Translations under genes and position numbers: made by a program
In this document: one piece after another, positions 11,180 to 22,495 of the stretch
Layout: the number at the start of each line of letters is the position of its first letter
Position numbering within the stretch: position 1 is the first letter of the stretch
From: Sorex araneus
Taxonomy: Eukaryota > Chordata > Mammalia > Eulipotyphla > Soricidae
NCBI RefSeq assembly: GCF_027595985.1
Contig: NC_073302.1
Coordinates: 406,078,503 to 406,142,502 of the forward strand
DNA: 64,000 nt
Reading direction: 5' to 3'
The notes under the pieces: generated by a model
The model's database searches: none
Seen by the model: only the letters and a program-made list of their open reading frames with translations
Told to the model about the DNA's origin: nothing

Positions 11180-11424
11180 TTCTTTCCTTCCTTCCTTCCG
11201 ATTCTCCCTCCCTACCTCCCTTCTTGCCCCCCTCCCTCCCTCCTTTCCATCCCCCCTCCCTCCCTCCCTCCCTTCTTTCCTTCCTTCCTTCCTTCCTTCC
11301 TTCCTTCCTTCCTTCCTTCCTTCCTTCCTTCCTTCCTTCCTTCCTTCCTTCCTTCCTTCCTTCCTTCCTTCCTTCCTTCCTTCCTTCCTTCCTTCCTTCC
11401 TTCTTTTTCTTTTCTTTCCTTTAA
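11180..11424. repeat. (TTCC)n microsatellite with C-rich flank
   Basis: The pure TTCC array covers about 11270-11402 (roughly 33 units), preceded by an imperfect (CCCT/CTTC) run from 11180. Long uninterrupted arrays of this kind are usually length-polymorphic. The open frames on both strands are repeat artefacts. Confidence 0.97.
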
Positions 11425-11429
11425 TCCTT

Positions 11430-12194
11430 CCTCCCTTCACCCATGTTCCTTTCTGCCTTTCTTCCTACCTCCCTTCTTCCACACCTGCAGGCCTTACCCA
11501 GCTCTTTCCCTAGAGTTGGAAAATCTTCACAAATTTACCCTAGGATTCAAAAGATAGCTGAGAAATACTCTTTCCTCTAGGGTTCTAAAATGTTAGGTCC
11601 TTTATTAATTCATAAAGCTGGGGTTTTCAAATGTGTCATTAAAGAAGACATTCTAGAAAATATAACTTACTTTCCAAATGACTTAATTTTCAAGGTATGA
11701 ACATTCTTCCCTTTATTTTTCAATGGATGAAGATATTTAATATCTAAAAAGAACTCCAAGTTATGGAGACTACTATCTGTCTTACGTTTATCCTTCAGTT
11801 GATAGGAATTTTGAACTTCGATACAGTTTTTTCAGATTTCCTAAAAATAATAGAAATGTCTTTTTGAAAAAATATTTAAGTTCTTAAATATGTCACTATT
11901 TATTGATTTAACATAATAAGATTATATTAAATGTATAATCTTAAAGAAAGATCATTTAGTTATTTATAAAATGCCTTAATTAGCTATAGTTCATATTTTA
12001 CATAGGAGTAACTCTGATAATGATATCTGTTTAAACATAATCCAATGTAACATCTGTCTAATTTTTTAATTTTCTAGGTAGATAATTTTAATAAAGCCTG
12101 GAACTTTCTTTTTTGTCTATACAGAAGTCCAGAGGTTGTTTTTTCTTTCCTTTCCATAACCAGCAGCACTAGGAGGAAATAGGGAAGGTGACTG
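11430..12194. other. AT-rich stretch, no gene seen
   Basis: Unique AT-rich sequence that contains the AATAAA at 12090 discussed under the 3' UTR. No repeat family recognised. Confidence 0.5.
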
Positions 12195-12310
12195 GTTACT
12201 CTCTGCTCAGTGCCTGGGAGTTGCTCGGCAGTGCTGGGGGACCTTTCAGTGCCAGGGCTACTCTTGCAAAGCATGTGCTCCAGCCTGTTAAGCTATCTCC
12301 CCGGCCGCAG
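12195..12310 (-). mobile_element. old SOR-type SINE fragment
   Basis: Reverse words gttgctcggcagtgctgggg and gcaaagcatgtgctccagcc, then a head relic (gttaagctatctccccggcc). Confidence 0.6.
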
Positions 12311-12378
12311 CCCCGTGGTTCTTAAATATGTCGGCAAATAAAGAAGCACCCAGGATACATTTAAAAAATTACTCTTGC

Positions 12379-12541
12379 GGGGCTGGCGCGATAGCACAGC
12401 AGGTAGGGCGTTTGCCTTGCATGCAGCCGACCCAGGTTCAATTCCCAGCATCCCATATGGTCCCCAGGAGTAATTCCTGAGTGCAGAGCCAGGAGTAACC
12501 TCTGAGCATCGCTGGGTGTGACCCAAAATGCAAAAAAAAAA
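12379..12541 (+). mobile_element. SOR SINE with TSD
   Basis: Near-consensus copy lacking the usual tgagcaccgc segment after catatggtcccc. The duplication (t/a)tactcttgc flanks it at 12369-12378 and 12544-12553. Confidence 0.95.
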
Positions 12542-12610
12542 AAATACTCTTGCTTAAACCTTATATACAGTTATAAATTTACTGCATTCTGGACAAGGCC
12601 AGAATTAGTA

Positions 12611-12811
12611 GCACTGCACTGCACTGTCATCCCGTTGTTCACTGATTTGCTCAAGCAGGCACCAGTGATGTCTCCATTGTGAGACTTGTTGTTACTGTTT
12701 TTGGCATATCGAATATATCACAGGTAGCTTGCCAGGCTCTGCCATGCGGGCAGAATCCCTCAGTCCCTCTCAGAGAGCCTGGCAAGCTACCAAGTGTATG
12801 CTGCCTGTCCT
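12611..12811 (-). mobile_element. RTE-tailed SINE with inverted 5' end
   Basis: The tail and RTE block are in normal reverse order up to about 12770. A following segment (gagagcctggcaagctacca) is in the opposite orientation. The 13-base duplication gccagaattagta at 12598-12610 and 12812-12824 encloses both parts, so the inversion arose during insertion. Confidence 0.9.
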
Positions 12812-13094
12812 GCCAGAATTAGTATATTTTTAAAATACTTAGGTGATGCTTAGTCAGGGTTACAAGACCCTGTGTGGGCTCTGAGGGATTTGATAACACT
12901 GTTTCTTCATCTCCTAAACGTTTGCCTGGCTCAAAAGGTGTATAGAAAGAATGTTCTTTAATAACATCCTTTTAAAATCATGCTCTCATCTCCTGTTTAA
13001 AAAAAAAGCATGTCCTATAATGAAATGTTTCTTCCTTTGTATTTATGGAAGATAGACATTCTATGGCATTTGTAGGCCAACTATTCCCTCCCAC

Positions 13095-13271
13095 TTTTTT
13101 TTTTTTGCTTTTTGGGTCACACCCAGCGATGCTCAGGAGTCACTCCTGGCTCTGCACTCAGGAATTACCCCTGGCCGTGCTCAGGGGACCATATGGGATG
13201 CTGGGAATCGAACCCGGGTCGGCCACGTGCAAGGCAAATGCCCTACCTGCTGTGCTATCACTCTAGCCCCT
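13095..13271 (-). mobile_element. SOR SINE with TSD
   Basis: Near-consensus reverse copy: poly-T, tttgggtcacacccagcg, B box (ggaatcgaacccgggtcgg) and head (tgctatcactctagcc). The duplication ccctcccac is at 13086-13094 and 13272-13280. Confidence 0.95.
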
Positions 13272-13280
13272 CCCTCCCAC

Positions 13281-14998
13281 ATTTTAAAGAACTGCAGAAA
13301 GAATAATGTTTTTAATCACGAAGATGGTATTTTTATTGTTCTTATTTTTTGTAAAAAGTAGCCAAACTCAGCCTTTGCATGGATTTTATTTTTCCTTGAT
13401 TTGCTGAAATAATAAACTTGATAGAATTACAGAAGAGTATCTTTGCATTTAGCTTGTGGTACATACAAATACATATTTGCTCTTTAAATAAACAATTCTT
13501 CTATTTTGCTGGTTTAATATGTGTATGTATACCAATATCTCACACTGGGCTTGATTCATTTTTCACGAAAGATACAATTTAACTCTCTGGCTTGCAGATA
13601 AACAAAATTTTTTTGTGTGTTCTTCTTTGATCCTGATAAATCATATGACCCAAATTTTTATATCTTGGGAAATTTTCTAAAATTACTGCTGTCTTGATTT
13701 TGGGAGAAGATGGTGGAACTACCCACAACTCTACAATATCAGAGGAAAGCAGAGATTACATATGATTCTGGTCTAAGCACCTCTATAGTTATATAATTTG
13801 CTGAGCCCAATGCAAAATGTAAACGCAGGGCCTGCTGTTCAAAACATATTAAGAAATTCAAAGCGACAAGAGCAGAGCATTAAGGCTAGTGTCAGGCTTT
13901 CTTTCACAAGGTCCTTTGTGTGACAGTACAGGTCTCATGCCCGGAGTTGGCCTTTGTGAATCTGAGTAATGGATTTGGAGCTCTGTTTACATTGAAACCA
14001 TGCCTATTTAAGTACACATTAGTGCCCAAATAAAAATGTTGCTTAAAATTACTCATCTCAAGACTGTACATTAGGATTGAAAACACAGGACCATTGCTTT
14101 GAAAACAGAATTCTAGCCACTAAAATTAAACAAAGAAGCTATGTTAGACCTAGTTCCACTGGACTGCATTTCTCTCCCTCTGGTTGAGGCATTATAAACT
14201 TTAAAATGTGTGTGTGTGGGGGGGGGGATGTGCTCCCCCAAAAAACTTGTGTCTTCAAAAGGTAATTCCATTAACTATACCTTGTTCAGGGATGAATTTT
14301 TTTCTTCAAAAGGTAATATTTAGGAAGTCTGCAGCATGATTTGTAGGCTATTAGATCTGTATAAATCAAAACAAAATTTTTGTGATGAGTCAACAATTAT
14401 TTAAAGAGTAAATTTCTGACACAAACTTTAGCCTTGATTTGCTAAGATTGTGTCTGTGTGACGTGACTGAAATATTTTGTCAATTATGTTTTTCAATATG
14501 TAGAAAAAAATAAAACAAATTTGAATGTTTATAGAGTTTTTGCTGTCTTGTTTTCTGTTTCATTAGCCTAATAAATAATCCTGGTCAATAAGTTAGGTTC
14601 TAGACAGGCTGCCTATCTGCATTTTCTCAGAAACTCATTTTCAGGAGAGGTGCCTAAAGCACACAATTGGCTAAATTACTGATTAGAAGGCTAAATTACT
14701 CATTCAGCAAGATGTGATGATGCTTCTCTGGGCAGTACAGTTCTGCCCACTTGAATATTTATTTTAATTGCAGATTGTTAAATGCAAATTTAAATAAGAT
14801 CTGGCATCTTATGTTCTGTGTGTCCATCTTTTAAAGTCTCAAAGACTAGTTATTCTTGAAATGCAACTTTTTCCTCTTAGGAAATATATCAAACATAGTT
14901 CTAAACCTAGGCTAGGAAGTGGGACAAGACTGATCCAATATCAGACCTTGAGATTCTAGCTACAGTAAACATTTCATAATGAGTGGCTGATGTGGGTT
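13281..14998. other. long AT-rich unique stretch
   Basis: About 1.7 kb with no recognised gene or repeat apart from a short poly-G run near 14219-14228. Several AATAAA words are present but are expected by chance in such AT-rich DNA. Confidence 0.5.
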
Positions 14999-15235
14999 CA
15001 ATTGCTCTCTCCCCCAAGATTAGCTGAAGCCCCAACCCCTGGTACCCATGAAAGTAATCTTACTAAAAGATCATAAGGATGCATCTACAATCCAAAGAAC
15101 ACTGAACTATGACCCTATCATTTCTTTGTTTTCATATTTTTTAGCCTCCCAAACTGTGAAAGTATAAATTGTTATTGCTTTAAGCCACCCAGTTTAGTGA
15201 CACTTTGTTACAGCAACCCCTAGGAAACTAGAAAA
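14999..15235 (+). mobile_element. ancient MLT1-type LTR remnant
   Basis: The 3' part carries the MaLR signature attgctttaagccacccagt, then tttgttacagcaaccc. The left part is too decayed to delimit exactly. Confidence 0.65.
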
Positions 15236-15440
15236 ACATCAATTAAAAGTTTGGTGGGAGTATTTAGAAAACTGGGGAAATCACATAATTTGCATAAGAA
15301 AATATGTTTAATAGTCTGAGCTGTAACAAAAAACTCAGGAACTCAGTGGTAGACATATGTTGAGGCTCTCAATTCAATCCCTGACACACCTCCTCCTCCT
15401 TAAAAGACAACATAATTGCATGCAATATAAACAGTATGTA

Positions 15441-16775
15441 TCACTTCACTTGTATTACTTGTCTTCCGGTTGATCTTCGATTTTTCTCGAGCGGGCGCCA
15501 GTAACGTCTCCATCTGTCCCTGTCCCATGCTAGTGTAGCCCAATGATATCTGTTCACTCCAGGAACAGGAAGAGCCTCAAAACGTTCATTCAGGGTTTTA
15601 ACAAAGAAGTCTGACCATCTCATTGGTGGGTGGCCATGTGGTCTTTTGACATCCCGTGGAATCCAGTCAGTAACAGCTCTAGTCTAGCGGTTGTCCCTGA
15701 ATCGCACTACATGTTCGGCCCATCTGATTTTTGATGTCTTGGCAAAGGAGACAGCGTCCCTGATTCTTGACTGTTGACGGAAATCGGAACTCCGGATTTC
15801 TTCTCTCACTTGAGTGAGATGTGACACTCCTAGCATAGCTCTTTCGATTTCTCTTTGGTATACCCGAATAGTGTTCTCATCCTGTTTGCATAGGGCCCAG
15901 TCTCTGACATACATTAGCGCAGGAGGAACGGTGGAATCAAAAAGATGTGCCCAGAATTGGAGGTCCTTCATTCTCTTAACCACTTCTTCGACGCTCTTGA
16001 AGGCGTTCCACGCTGCTCTCTTCTTCCTGCGCAGTTCTGGTGCCAAGTCTTTCCTCATGTTGAGTTCTCGACCCAGGTACACGTAGTTGCTGCATTCAGA
16101 GGTGTTCGTTCCATTGAAAGCAAATAGAGTGTCAGGGACTAGTTCGTTTTTCATGAGCATCATCTTGTTGAGATTCAGCTGCAGTCCGACCTTTCCATAC
16201 TCGCAGTTGAAGTGGAATTTGTGCCTCTTGGCTAATGTTTGGTGTTATCAGAACGATGTCATCAGCAAAGCAGAGGTGGTGTAGTTGCCGACCATTTATC
16301 TTCACTCCCATTCCTTCCCATTCCAGTCGTCGCATGACATTCTTGAGGGTGGCACTGAAGAGTTTCACTGAAATGGTATTGCCCTGCGTAACCTCTCTCT
16401 TTATGTCAATGATCACTTCCTTGTAGAATGGTGAGATCCTGGTGGTGAATCTGCAATACAGCTCGCAGAGGATCCTGATGTACTGAGTTTGAACGCCCTG
16501 TTTGGCTAGGGCTTTGATGACTGCTTCAGTCTCAACAGAATTAAAAGCCTTCTTTAAGTCGATGAATGTTAGACAGAGCGGCATCTTGAACTCTCGAGGA
16601 ACTTCAATGAGTTTGGTCACTGTGTGGATATGGTCAATAGTGCTGAAACCTTTTCAGAACCCAGCTTGCTCACATGGTTGTCCTTCGTCTAGTGTTCTGC
16701 CTATTCTCTTCAGGATGACACGAGTGAACAACTTGTATAGGACAGACTGAAGGCACATTGATAGTCATGGATGTC
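15441..16775 (-). pseudogene. RTE ORF2 remnant: reverse transcriptase core and C-terminal domain
   Basis: Reading leftwards: a KKGD start, motif A as FIDLKKAF (near 16564), motif C as CFADDIVLI (near 16258-16271), then NYVYLGREL. The C-terminal WAEHVVRF and RRYWRPLEK words follow. Breaks are one frameshift around 16190-16225, after the FADD region, and one in-frame TAG at about 15684-15686 where a Trp codon is expected. A few substitutions also hit conserved sites (TQGNTIS in place of RQGDTIS). The endonuclease domain is absent through 5' truncation. It cannot make an active enzyme. Confidence 0.92.
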
Positions 16776-16793
16776 TCCTTTCTTGTACAACAG
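15441..16793 (-). mobile_element. RTE-clade LINE, 5'-truncated, with TSD
   Basis: A 1353-bp minus-strand insertion bounded by the 11-base duplication aacagtatgta (15430-15440 and 16794-16804). It keeps the 3' two thirds of ORF2 and is truncated just before the LLYKKGD motif of the reverse transcriptase. The ORF2 stop lies at the extreme 3' edge, so there is essentially no 3' UTR, as is usual for RTE elements. The protein style matches RTE elements of parasitic nematodes and the element known from the common shrew (RTE1_Sar). Confidence 0.93.
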
Positions 16794-16804
16794 AACAGTA
16801 TGTA

Positions 16805-18058
16805 AAGTATGTTAATATTCTTATTAAAGGCATTAATCGTTCAATAATTAGAAAATAAATTCCATAAAATACTGAATTAACAGCAACAGAAAAACCCTAA
16901 TGCATGTGACTACTGATCTCAAATTACTATTGATTAAACAAATGCAAATAAGTTTCCTTTCACCATCAGATTAGCAAAACCAGGCAATGCTCAGAGTTGA
17001 TGATAATCCTGAGAGGAAATAACATCGTAACACTGACTGAACTCAGGGAAAATCGCTAAATTCATATATGACATCTTATGAAAATTAATGAGAATCATTT
17101 TGAAATTATTAGACAATTATTCAAAGACTTATGGACAATATTAGTTACTATTTTGTGCAATTAAAAAAATCCAAAAAGTTCTTCTGGAAAACATAGCTCA
17201 AAGTGGAGTGACAACCACAGGTCTATGGCTTACTGAGGAATGAGGCAAGCTGGTTACAGGACAGTTTTAGAGTTCAATCAAGTTAAAATGTAAATTTATA
17301 CAAAATATGTAAGGTATATGCCTTAAAAAATTGGGAGGATATGGCAACACTAATCTGTTAATAATAGTCTTCTTTTACCTTACATTTACTTTTGGCTTTT
17401 GGGGAAAGTGGCTTTCTGTTATCTGAATTTCTTAATAAGGAAAAAAATGAGTCTTTTCATTTTAGGGAAAAAAATTCAGTCTGCATGATAATCGTATCCT
17501 TTCACATGCATCAAGTCTTATAAAAAGCTCAGAAAATTTTGTTCCTCAAGTGAGGGGGAAAAAAAATCATGTGAAACCAACAATTATCAGGTAGTGGCAG
17601 CAATGTTCCTTTGGAACTTACTGACATTTAAAAAATGATTAGGTCCAAAGTTCCTGCTTTGCCCTTCTCAATGCTTCTGTGGTCTACCTATAAGCAGGCC
17701 AGATCTCTCTTCTCCCTGAATGACAATGGTTTTGGAAGATGAGAGTCTTCAGGGAGGCTTTATATGCAAATTAGAAAGGGATGCCTTGTTCTTCACCCAC
17801 CAAGCTATTTTCAGCTCTGCAAGCCTGATAACACCCATGTGGCCACACTAGCTTCATAGTTGAGGTTCCCTATCGAGGTGCAAACAGTCTCATTTTCACT
17901 TCTCTTGAATGTTATCTTTTCTTCCTCTAAGCACTCACTCATTAGTACAGATTACATCTCACTGCCTTCTGCTTTGCTAAGAATTTCTCCCTTCTGGAAG
18001 CTGGGTATCTGTGTCTGGGTTCAAATACACCATGGTCCATGCCTGGAGTTGGAGGATG
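16805..18058. other. unique AT-rich stretch between two RTE copies
   Basis: Nothing gene-like. About 16890-17110 may hold a relic of an ancient L1 (caaatgcaaataagtttcct, then agattagcaaaac), not firmly assigned. Confidence 0.4.
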
Positions 18059-18139
18059 TAATGGGAACTTATCACTTGTCATCCCATTGCTCATCGATTT
18101 GCTTGAGTGGGCGCCAGCAGCATCTCCATTCATTCATCC

Positions 18140-19880
18140 CTGTCGTGTGCTAGCATAGCCCAATGGCGTCTGCTCACACCAGGAAAACGAAGAGCCTCAA
18201 ACCTTTCGTTTAAGGTCTTATTTTTTTTCTTGTTGGGTCACACCTGGCTGTGCACAGGGGTTACTCCTGGCTCTGCACTCAGGAATTACCCCTGGTGGTG
18301 CTCAGGGGACCATAAGGGATGCTGGGAATCAAACCTGGGTGGGCCGCATACAAGGCAAATGCTTTATCCGCTGTGCTATTGCTCCAGGTCTTGATGAAGA
18401 AGACTGACCATCTCGTAGGTGGGCGGCCAGGCATTCTTTTGCCATCCCATGGAATCTAGTCAGTAACAGCTCTAGTCCAGTGGTCATTTTCAAATCACCT
18501 TACATGTCCGGCCCATCTGATTTTTGACAACTTGGCAAACGAGACACTGTCCCTGATTCTTGATTGTCGATGGAGGTCAGAACTCCAAATTTCTTCTCTC
18601 ACTTGAGTTAAACGTGATATTCCTCTTTCGGAGACCCAGATAGCGTTCAAATCCTGTTTTCATAGGTATCTGAGGCATATCTTAGCACAGGAAGAACAGT
18701 GTAGTCGAAAAGATGTGCCTGGAGCCAGAGGTTCTTCATTCTCTTAACGACTTCTTCAATGATCTTGAGGCCATTCCATGCCGCTCTCTTCCTCCTGAGC
18801 AGCTCAGGTGCCAGGTCATTCATCACGTTGAGTTCCCGACCCAGGTACACTCAATAGCTGCATTCGGAGATGTTTGTTCCATTGAGAGCAAATGGAACGT
18901 GAGGAACTAGTTTGTTTCTCATGAACATTATCTTCATGAGATTCAGCTATAGTCCGACCTTTCCACACTTGCTGTCGAAGTCGGCCAGCATTCATGCTGT
19001 TTGGCTAATGTTTGGTGTTATTACAACAATGTCATCATCCAAGTGGAGGTGGTGTAGTTGCTGACCATCTGTCTTCACTCCCATTCCTTCCCATTCCAGT
19101 CGTTGCATGACGTTCTCAAGGGTGGCACTGAAGAATTTCGGTGAAATGGTATGGCCCTGCCAAACCCCTCTCTTTACGTCAATGATCACTTCCTTGTAGA
19201 ATGGTGAGATCCTGGTGGTGAATCTGTAATACAGCTCATGGGTGATCCTGATGTACTGAGTTTGAACGCCCTGCTTGGTTAGGGCTTCGATGACTGCTTC
19301 AGTCTCAACAGAATCAAAAGCCTTCTTTAAATCAATTAACGCTAGATAGAGTGGCATCTTGAACTCTCACGAAACCTCAATCAGTTTGGTCACTGTGTGG
19401 ATATGGTCGATCATGCTGAATCCTTTATGGAACCTGGCTTGCTCGAATAGTTTTCTTTCATCTAGTGTTATGCCAATCCTACACAGGATGACTCGAGTGA
19501 ATAACTTGTAGACAACAGATAACAGGCAGATCAGGCAATAGTTGCTGATGTCGTAGATGTCTCCCTTCTTGTACAACAGAATGGTCCTGCTGGTTTTCCA
19601 TTGGGACAAAACCTTGCATTCAGACAGGTAGCATGTCAAGAGCTCTGAGCCAGTGTATTGATGAGTACTGGTGGCAGATTCTTCAGGTGTTTGGGTCTGA
19701 CATTGTCTGGATGGAGTGCTGTACCTTTTGATGGATGCTTCCAATGCCAGCGTACATGCATTAAAAGTGCAGATAGTCGTTTTAGTCCTTTGTTTTGGCA
19801 GCCTAGTTCGGCCCTGAGATTTTATCAGTCTCTCCTTGCTCATCCTTCTCAATGCTGCCATATTGGGGGCTTTTTCAAGG
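18140..19880 (-). pseudogene. RTE ORF2 remnant with endonuclease start fused to reverse transcriptase
   Basis: A 193-codon frame (19948-19367) runs from upstream of the putative start. It passes MAALRRMSKERL and the opening of the endonuclease (TICTFNACTLA), then jumps directly to the pre-RT segment (YLSECKVLSQWKTSRTILLY). The endonuclease catalytic core is missing. The next frame (19357-18992) holds motif A (LIDLKKAFDSVE) and a damaged catalytic motif (HLDDDIVV in place of FADD). The C-terminal part (18850-18647 and onward) is frameshifted and split by a SINE. Not functional. Confidence 0.88.
18221..18385 (-). mobile_element. SOR SINE nested in the RTE copy
   Basis: Reverse copy that interrupts the RTE C-terminal coding sequence. 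The flanks aaggtctta (18212-18220) and aggtcttga (18386-18394) form the TSD, so it post-dates the RTE insertion. Confidence 0.93.
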
Positions 19881-20203
19881 TCAGGGGAATGAGGCCCATT
19901 TTTGTTACTGTTTTTGGCATATTGAATACGCCATGGGTAGCTTGCCAAGCTCTGCTATGCGGGTGGCATGCTGTAATGATCTGAACGCTGACAAACATGC
20001 CACACACCTTGTGCATAGACATGCTGATCATGTACAGAAAGTACTGGCCAGATCAACACAGTTGATGCAAATAGTCCAGCCCTGAACCTGTCTGCATCTC
20101 TGGGCAGCACCTGTTGGTTCGCTCTTCACTGGATGGCACCATTGCCATCCCCTTGCCACGATGAAGTGATGAAGCGTTGAACCATCGAGGGGATAATGGG
20201 AAC

Positions 20204-20945
20204 AGGAGCTATCAAAGAATAGAGAATCCATTTGCAGCTCTTGGGCCACTGTTTCTTTGGGCCTCACAATAGACAGTCATCTAAGGTATTTATAACTTAA
20301 ATAACCAAACTCAAGCTATTTTTATTACAGTTTAAAGTTAAAATGTTTCCCTTAGTCTGCAGAAAAACACGCACCATGACTTCCTCGATTTCCAGTCATG
20401 TGTAAGGCTTGAGAGAGGCCATCTGCAGATGTGTATGCTGACCAAGGTAGCCATACTCAATCCCAGCACCTATTGTCTTTTCTCTGTATCTCCAGCCAGC
20501 ACATGTTCTACAAAACAACCAGAGCTCCTACCGGGGAATGTCACTGTCAGATCCCTGATGTTTTTTTGATCTCTATTGTCTCCAGTCTATGGTTTTTGGA
20601 AACAGAGACAATTTCTCATCTTTGAAACCATTTCTTGCCAACACAATATTTTCTCATAGTGACAGAGCACATCCTGATGGCTTTCTGCAAGCAGATGGGT
20701 TTCATCTATGCAGACTTAATGGAGCCTGAGAATTGAGAGATCTTGGCAAAAATGCCAAGTGTGTGTTACTGTAGGTTCAAGGGGACTGGTCATATGCCAG
20801 CAACATGGGAACAATCCATTTTAAGGTCCAAACCAGTATTCTGCTGTAACATCTAGCAGTTAAAATAGGTAAGATAGTGGGGTGGGGTAGTAAGTGGCTT
20901 TGTCGTTAAATCATTCCATAATCAAGTACAGCTCATTACTTGAAA
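20204..20945. other. unique stretch, nothing recognised
   Basis: No exon, RNA or repeat that I can name. Confidence 0.5.
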
Positions 20946-21090
20946 AAGTTGTCAAATCCATTTGCCTTTGTAAGCTAGGAAAATAGAAGCACCTCATTTA
21001 CAGAATTGCTATTCAGATTAAATGAAATAATAAAAGTAAAGCATTAAGTAAAATGCCTGGCCTGGAATTATACTTCGATAAATGAAATCT
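20946..21090 (+). mobile_element. MIR SINE (ancient)
   Basis: The MIR core-to-tail signature is visible: acctcatttacagaattgct, then attaaatgaaataat, then gtaaagcattaagtaaaatg and cctggcctg. Moderately diverged. Confidence 0.75.
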
Positions 21091-21489
21091 CTCAAATTTT
21101 CATTTCCTTTCTAGGAAGAATAAAGACTTTTAAGAAATCAAACCAAAATGCTCATGGCATCATCCTTGTGTGTGTAAGGTTTAGGGGCACTTTCAAGATG
21201 GGAACTGTAACAATTATCTAAGTAAATTTTCTTCCTTATAGAATCTCAAAGAGGAAATAACTTCCATCCAAAGTCAACAACATATGCCAAGAAGGTCTTC
21301 TTACTAACCTTGTTCTCTGATGAATTATTCTAACCCAAAAAAATCAATACCTGGGTTCTGATCCTAAAGAAAGAGGAGATAGAATCAACTGAAAATACTT
21401 CAGTTTTTTTTAGATATTAAGATATTTTAGATATTTAAGATGAGAGATCTAAAATATTTAAGATATTAAGATATTAAGAAATATCTTTC

Positions 21490-21860
21490 TTAAAAATCAG
21501 CTTTGTGGAGTATTAACTTATATAAAACAAAATTCACCATATACATGTACCACTTGAGTTTTAGCAAATGTATACAATCATGACTATATGTACCACATAT
21601 AGTCAAAATATAGAACAGTTCCATCACTCAAAAAGTTCTCTCATGCTTCTTCATCCTCAATTCCCTCCTACCTCTCCAGTGAAAGGTTTTGTGTCACTGC
21701 AGTTTTGCTATTTTAGAATTAAATAAAAATGGAATCATACAATATGTAGTCTTTTGCACCTGTCTTCTTTTACATAGCATGACACATTTTAGAGTCATCT
21801 ATGCCACCTAAATACATTATAACTTAAAAAGGCTCACTTTCTGGACATATTTGCTACAGT
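21490..21860. mobile_element. ancient L1 (L1M) 3'-UTR-type remnant
   Basis: Shows aacaaaattcaccatataca, gaacagttccatcactc, aaatggaatcatacaatatg and tttacatagcatgacac. These are the widely shared words of old mammalian L1 3' UTRs. Confidence 0.65.
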
Positions 21861-22162
21861 TCCTTCTAGAGCCAAATGCCAATTTTCATTTTTAATTGTC
21901 AGCACCAATATCGATCCACCCCAGTGATTCCTGCTCTATCTTAAATTATTGAGAGAGACCCATTACTATGCTTACCTTCTTGCTGTTTGTGCAAAATAAT
22001 AGGAAGACAAGAAGTTTTCATTTCTGAGGCTTCCTTTTGCTTTGCAAGATTGTGGGGATAGAATGTAATCTTCTCTACACTTGCTGAAGGATACACAGCT
22101 CACGATGTGAGTAAAGAAAAGAGCACAGGAACACCTGAGCCAGAAGGAAACCCAAGAAAGAA

Positions 22163-22275
22163 GACAGCAGTGTTTCTCAAATTTTATCAAACACACATTC
22201 AGGACACAAAGACTGCATAAGTCTGGGCTGGGACCTAGAAACTGTATTTCCAACAAGCTTTCAGGGTAGCCCAAT
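22163..22275 (+). mobile_element. MER5-like DNA transposon remnant
   Basis: Starts cagtgtttctcaaattttat and later has ctgggacctagaaactgtat and ttccaacaagctttcagggt. This is the layout of the non-autonomous hAT element MER5. Confidence 0.6.
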
Positions 22276-22439
22276 ACCAGGCCACATTCAGGACAGAAAT
22301 GCTCTATTGGGTATAGAGATAGGTGCTTGCAGCTAAGAAAATCAACCTAGAGCTGAAAACATGTGCAAATTTGTTTTTGAGAAGTACTAATCAGACATGA
22401 ATTTTCATCTATATATAGGTAGACATCATCAATCATCTG

Positions 22440-22495
22440 CTTTTAGAATGGTGCCTCAATTTTCTCATTTATAAAATGGGCACACTATCTCTGTG
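22440..22495 (+). mobile_element. short MIR fragment
   Basis: The words tgcctcaattttctcattta and taaaatgggcac are the MIR 'cctcagtttcctcatctgtaaaatggg' type of motif. Confidence 0.5.

Larger units (their letters stand above)
9621..12110 (+). other. PIK3CG: PIK3CG 3' UTR (3' limit uncertain)
   Basis: Non-coding sequence directly after the stop codon, interrupted by several SINEs. AATAAA hexamers occur at 9872-9877 (inside a SINE) and at 12090-12095 in unique sequence; the second is the better candidate for a main end. Which is used cannot be decided from sequence alone. Confidence 0.5.
18069..20193 (-). mobile_element. RTE-clade LINE with internal deletion, both ends present
   Basis: A minus-strand element of 2125 bp including a nested SINE (18221-18385). 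The 10-base duplication taatgggaac lies at 18059-18068 and 20194-20203. From right to left: ~240 bp of 5' UTR, the ggcaagctac/aaacagtaac block that is also found in the SINEs, the ORF2 start, a deleted endonuclease region, the reverse transcriptase, and the standard 3' terminus. Confidence 0.85.

Noticed and set aside
11135..11440. Lys/Gly/Arg-rich and Pro/Ser/Phe-rich frames
   Set aside because: Translation of the TTCC array in two directions.
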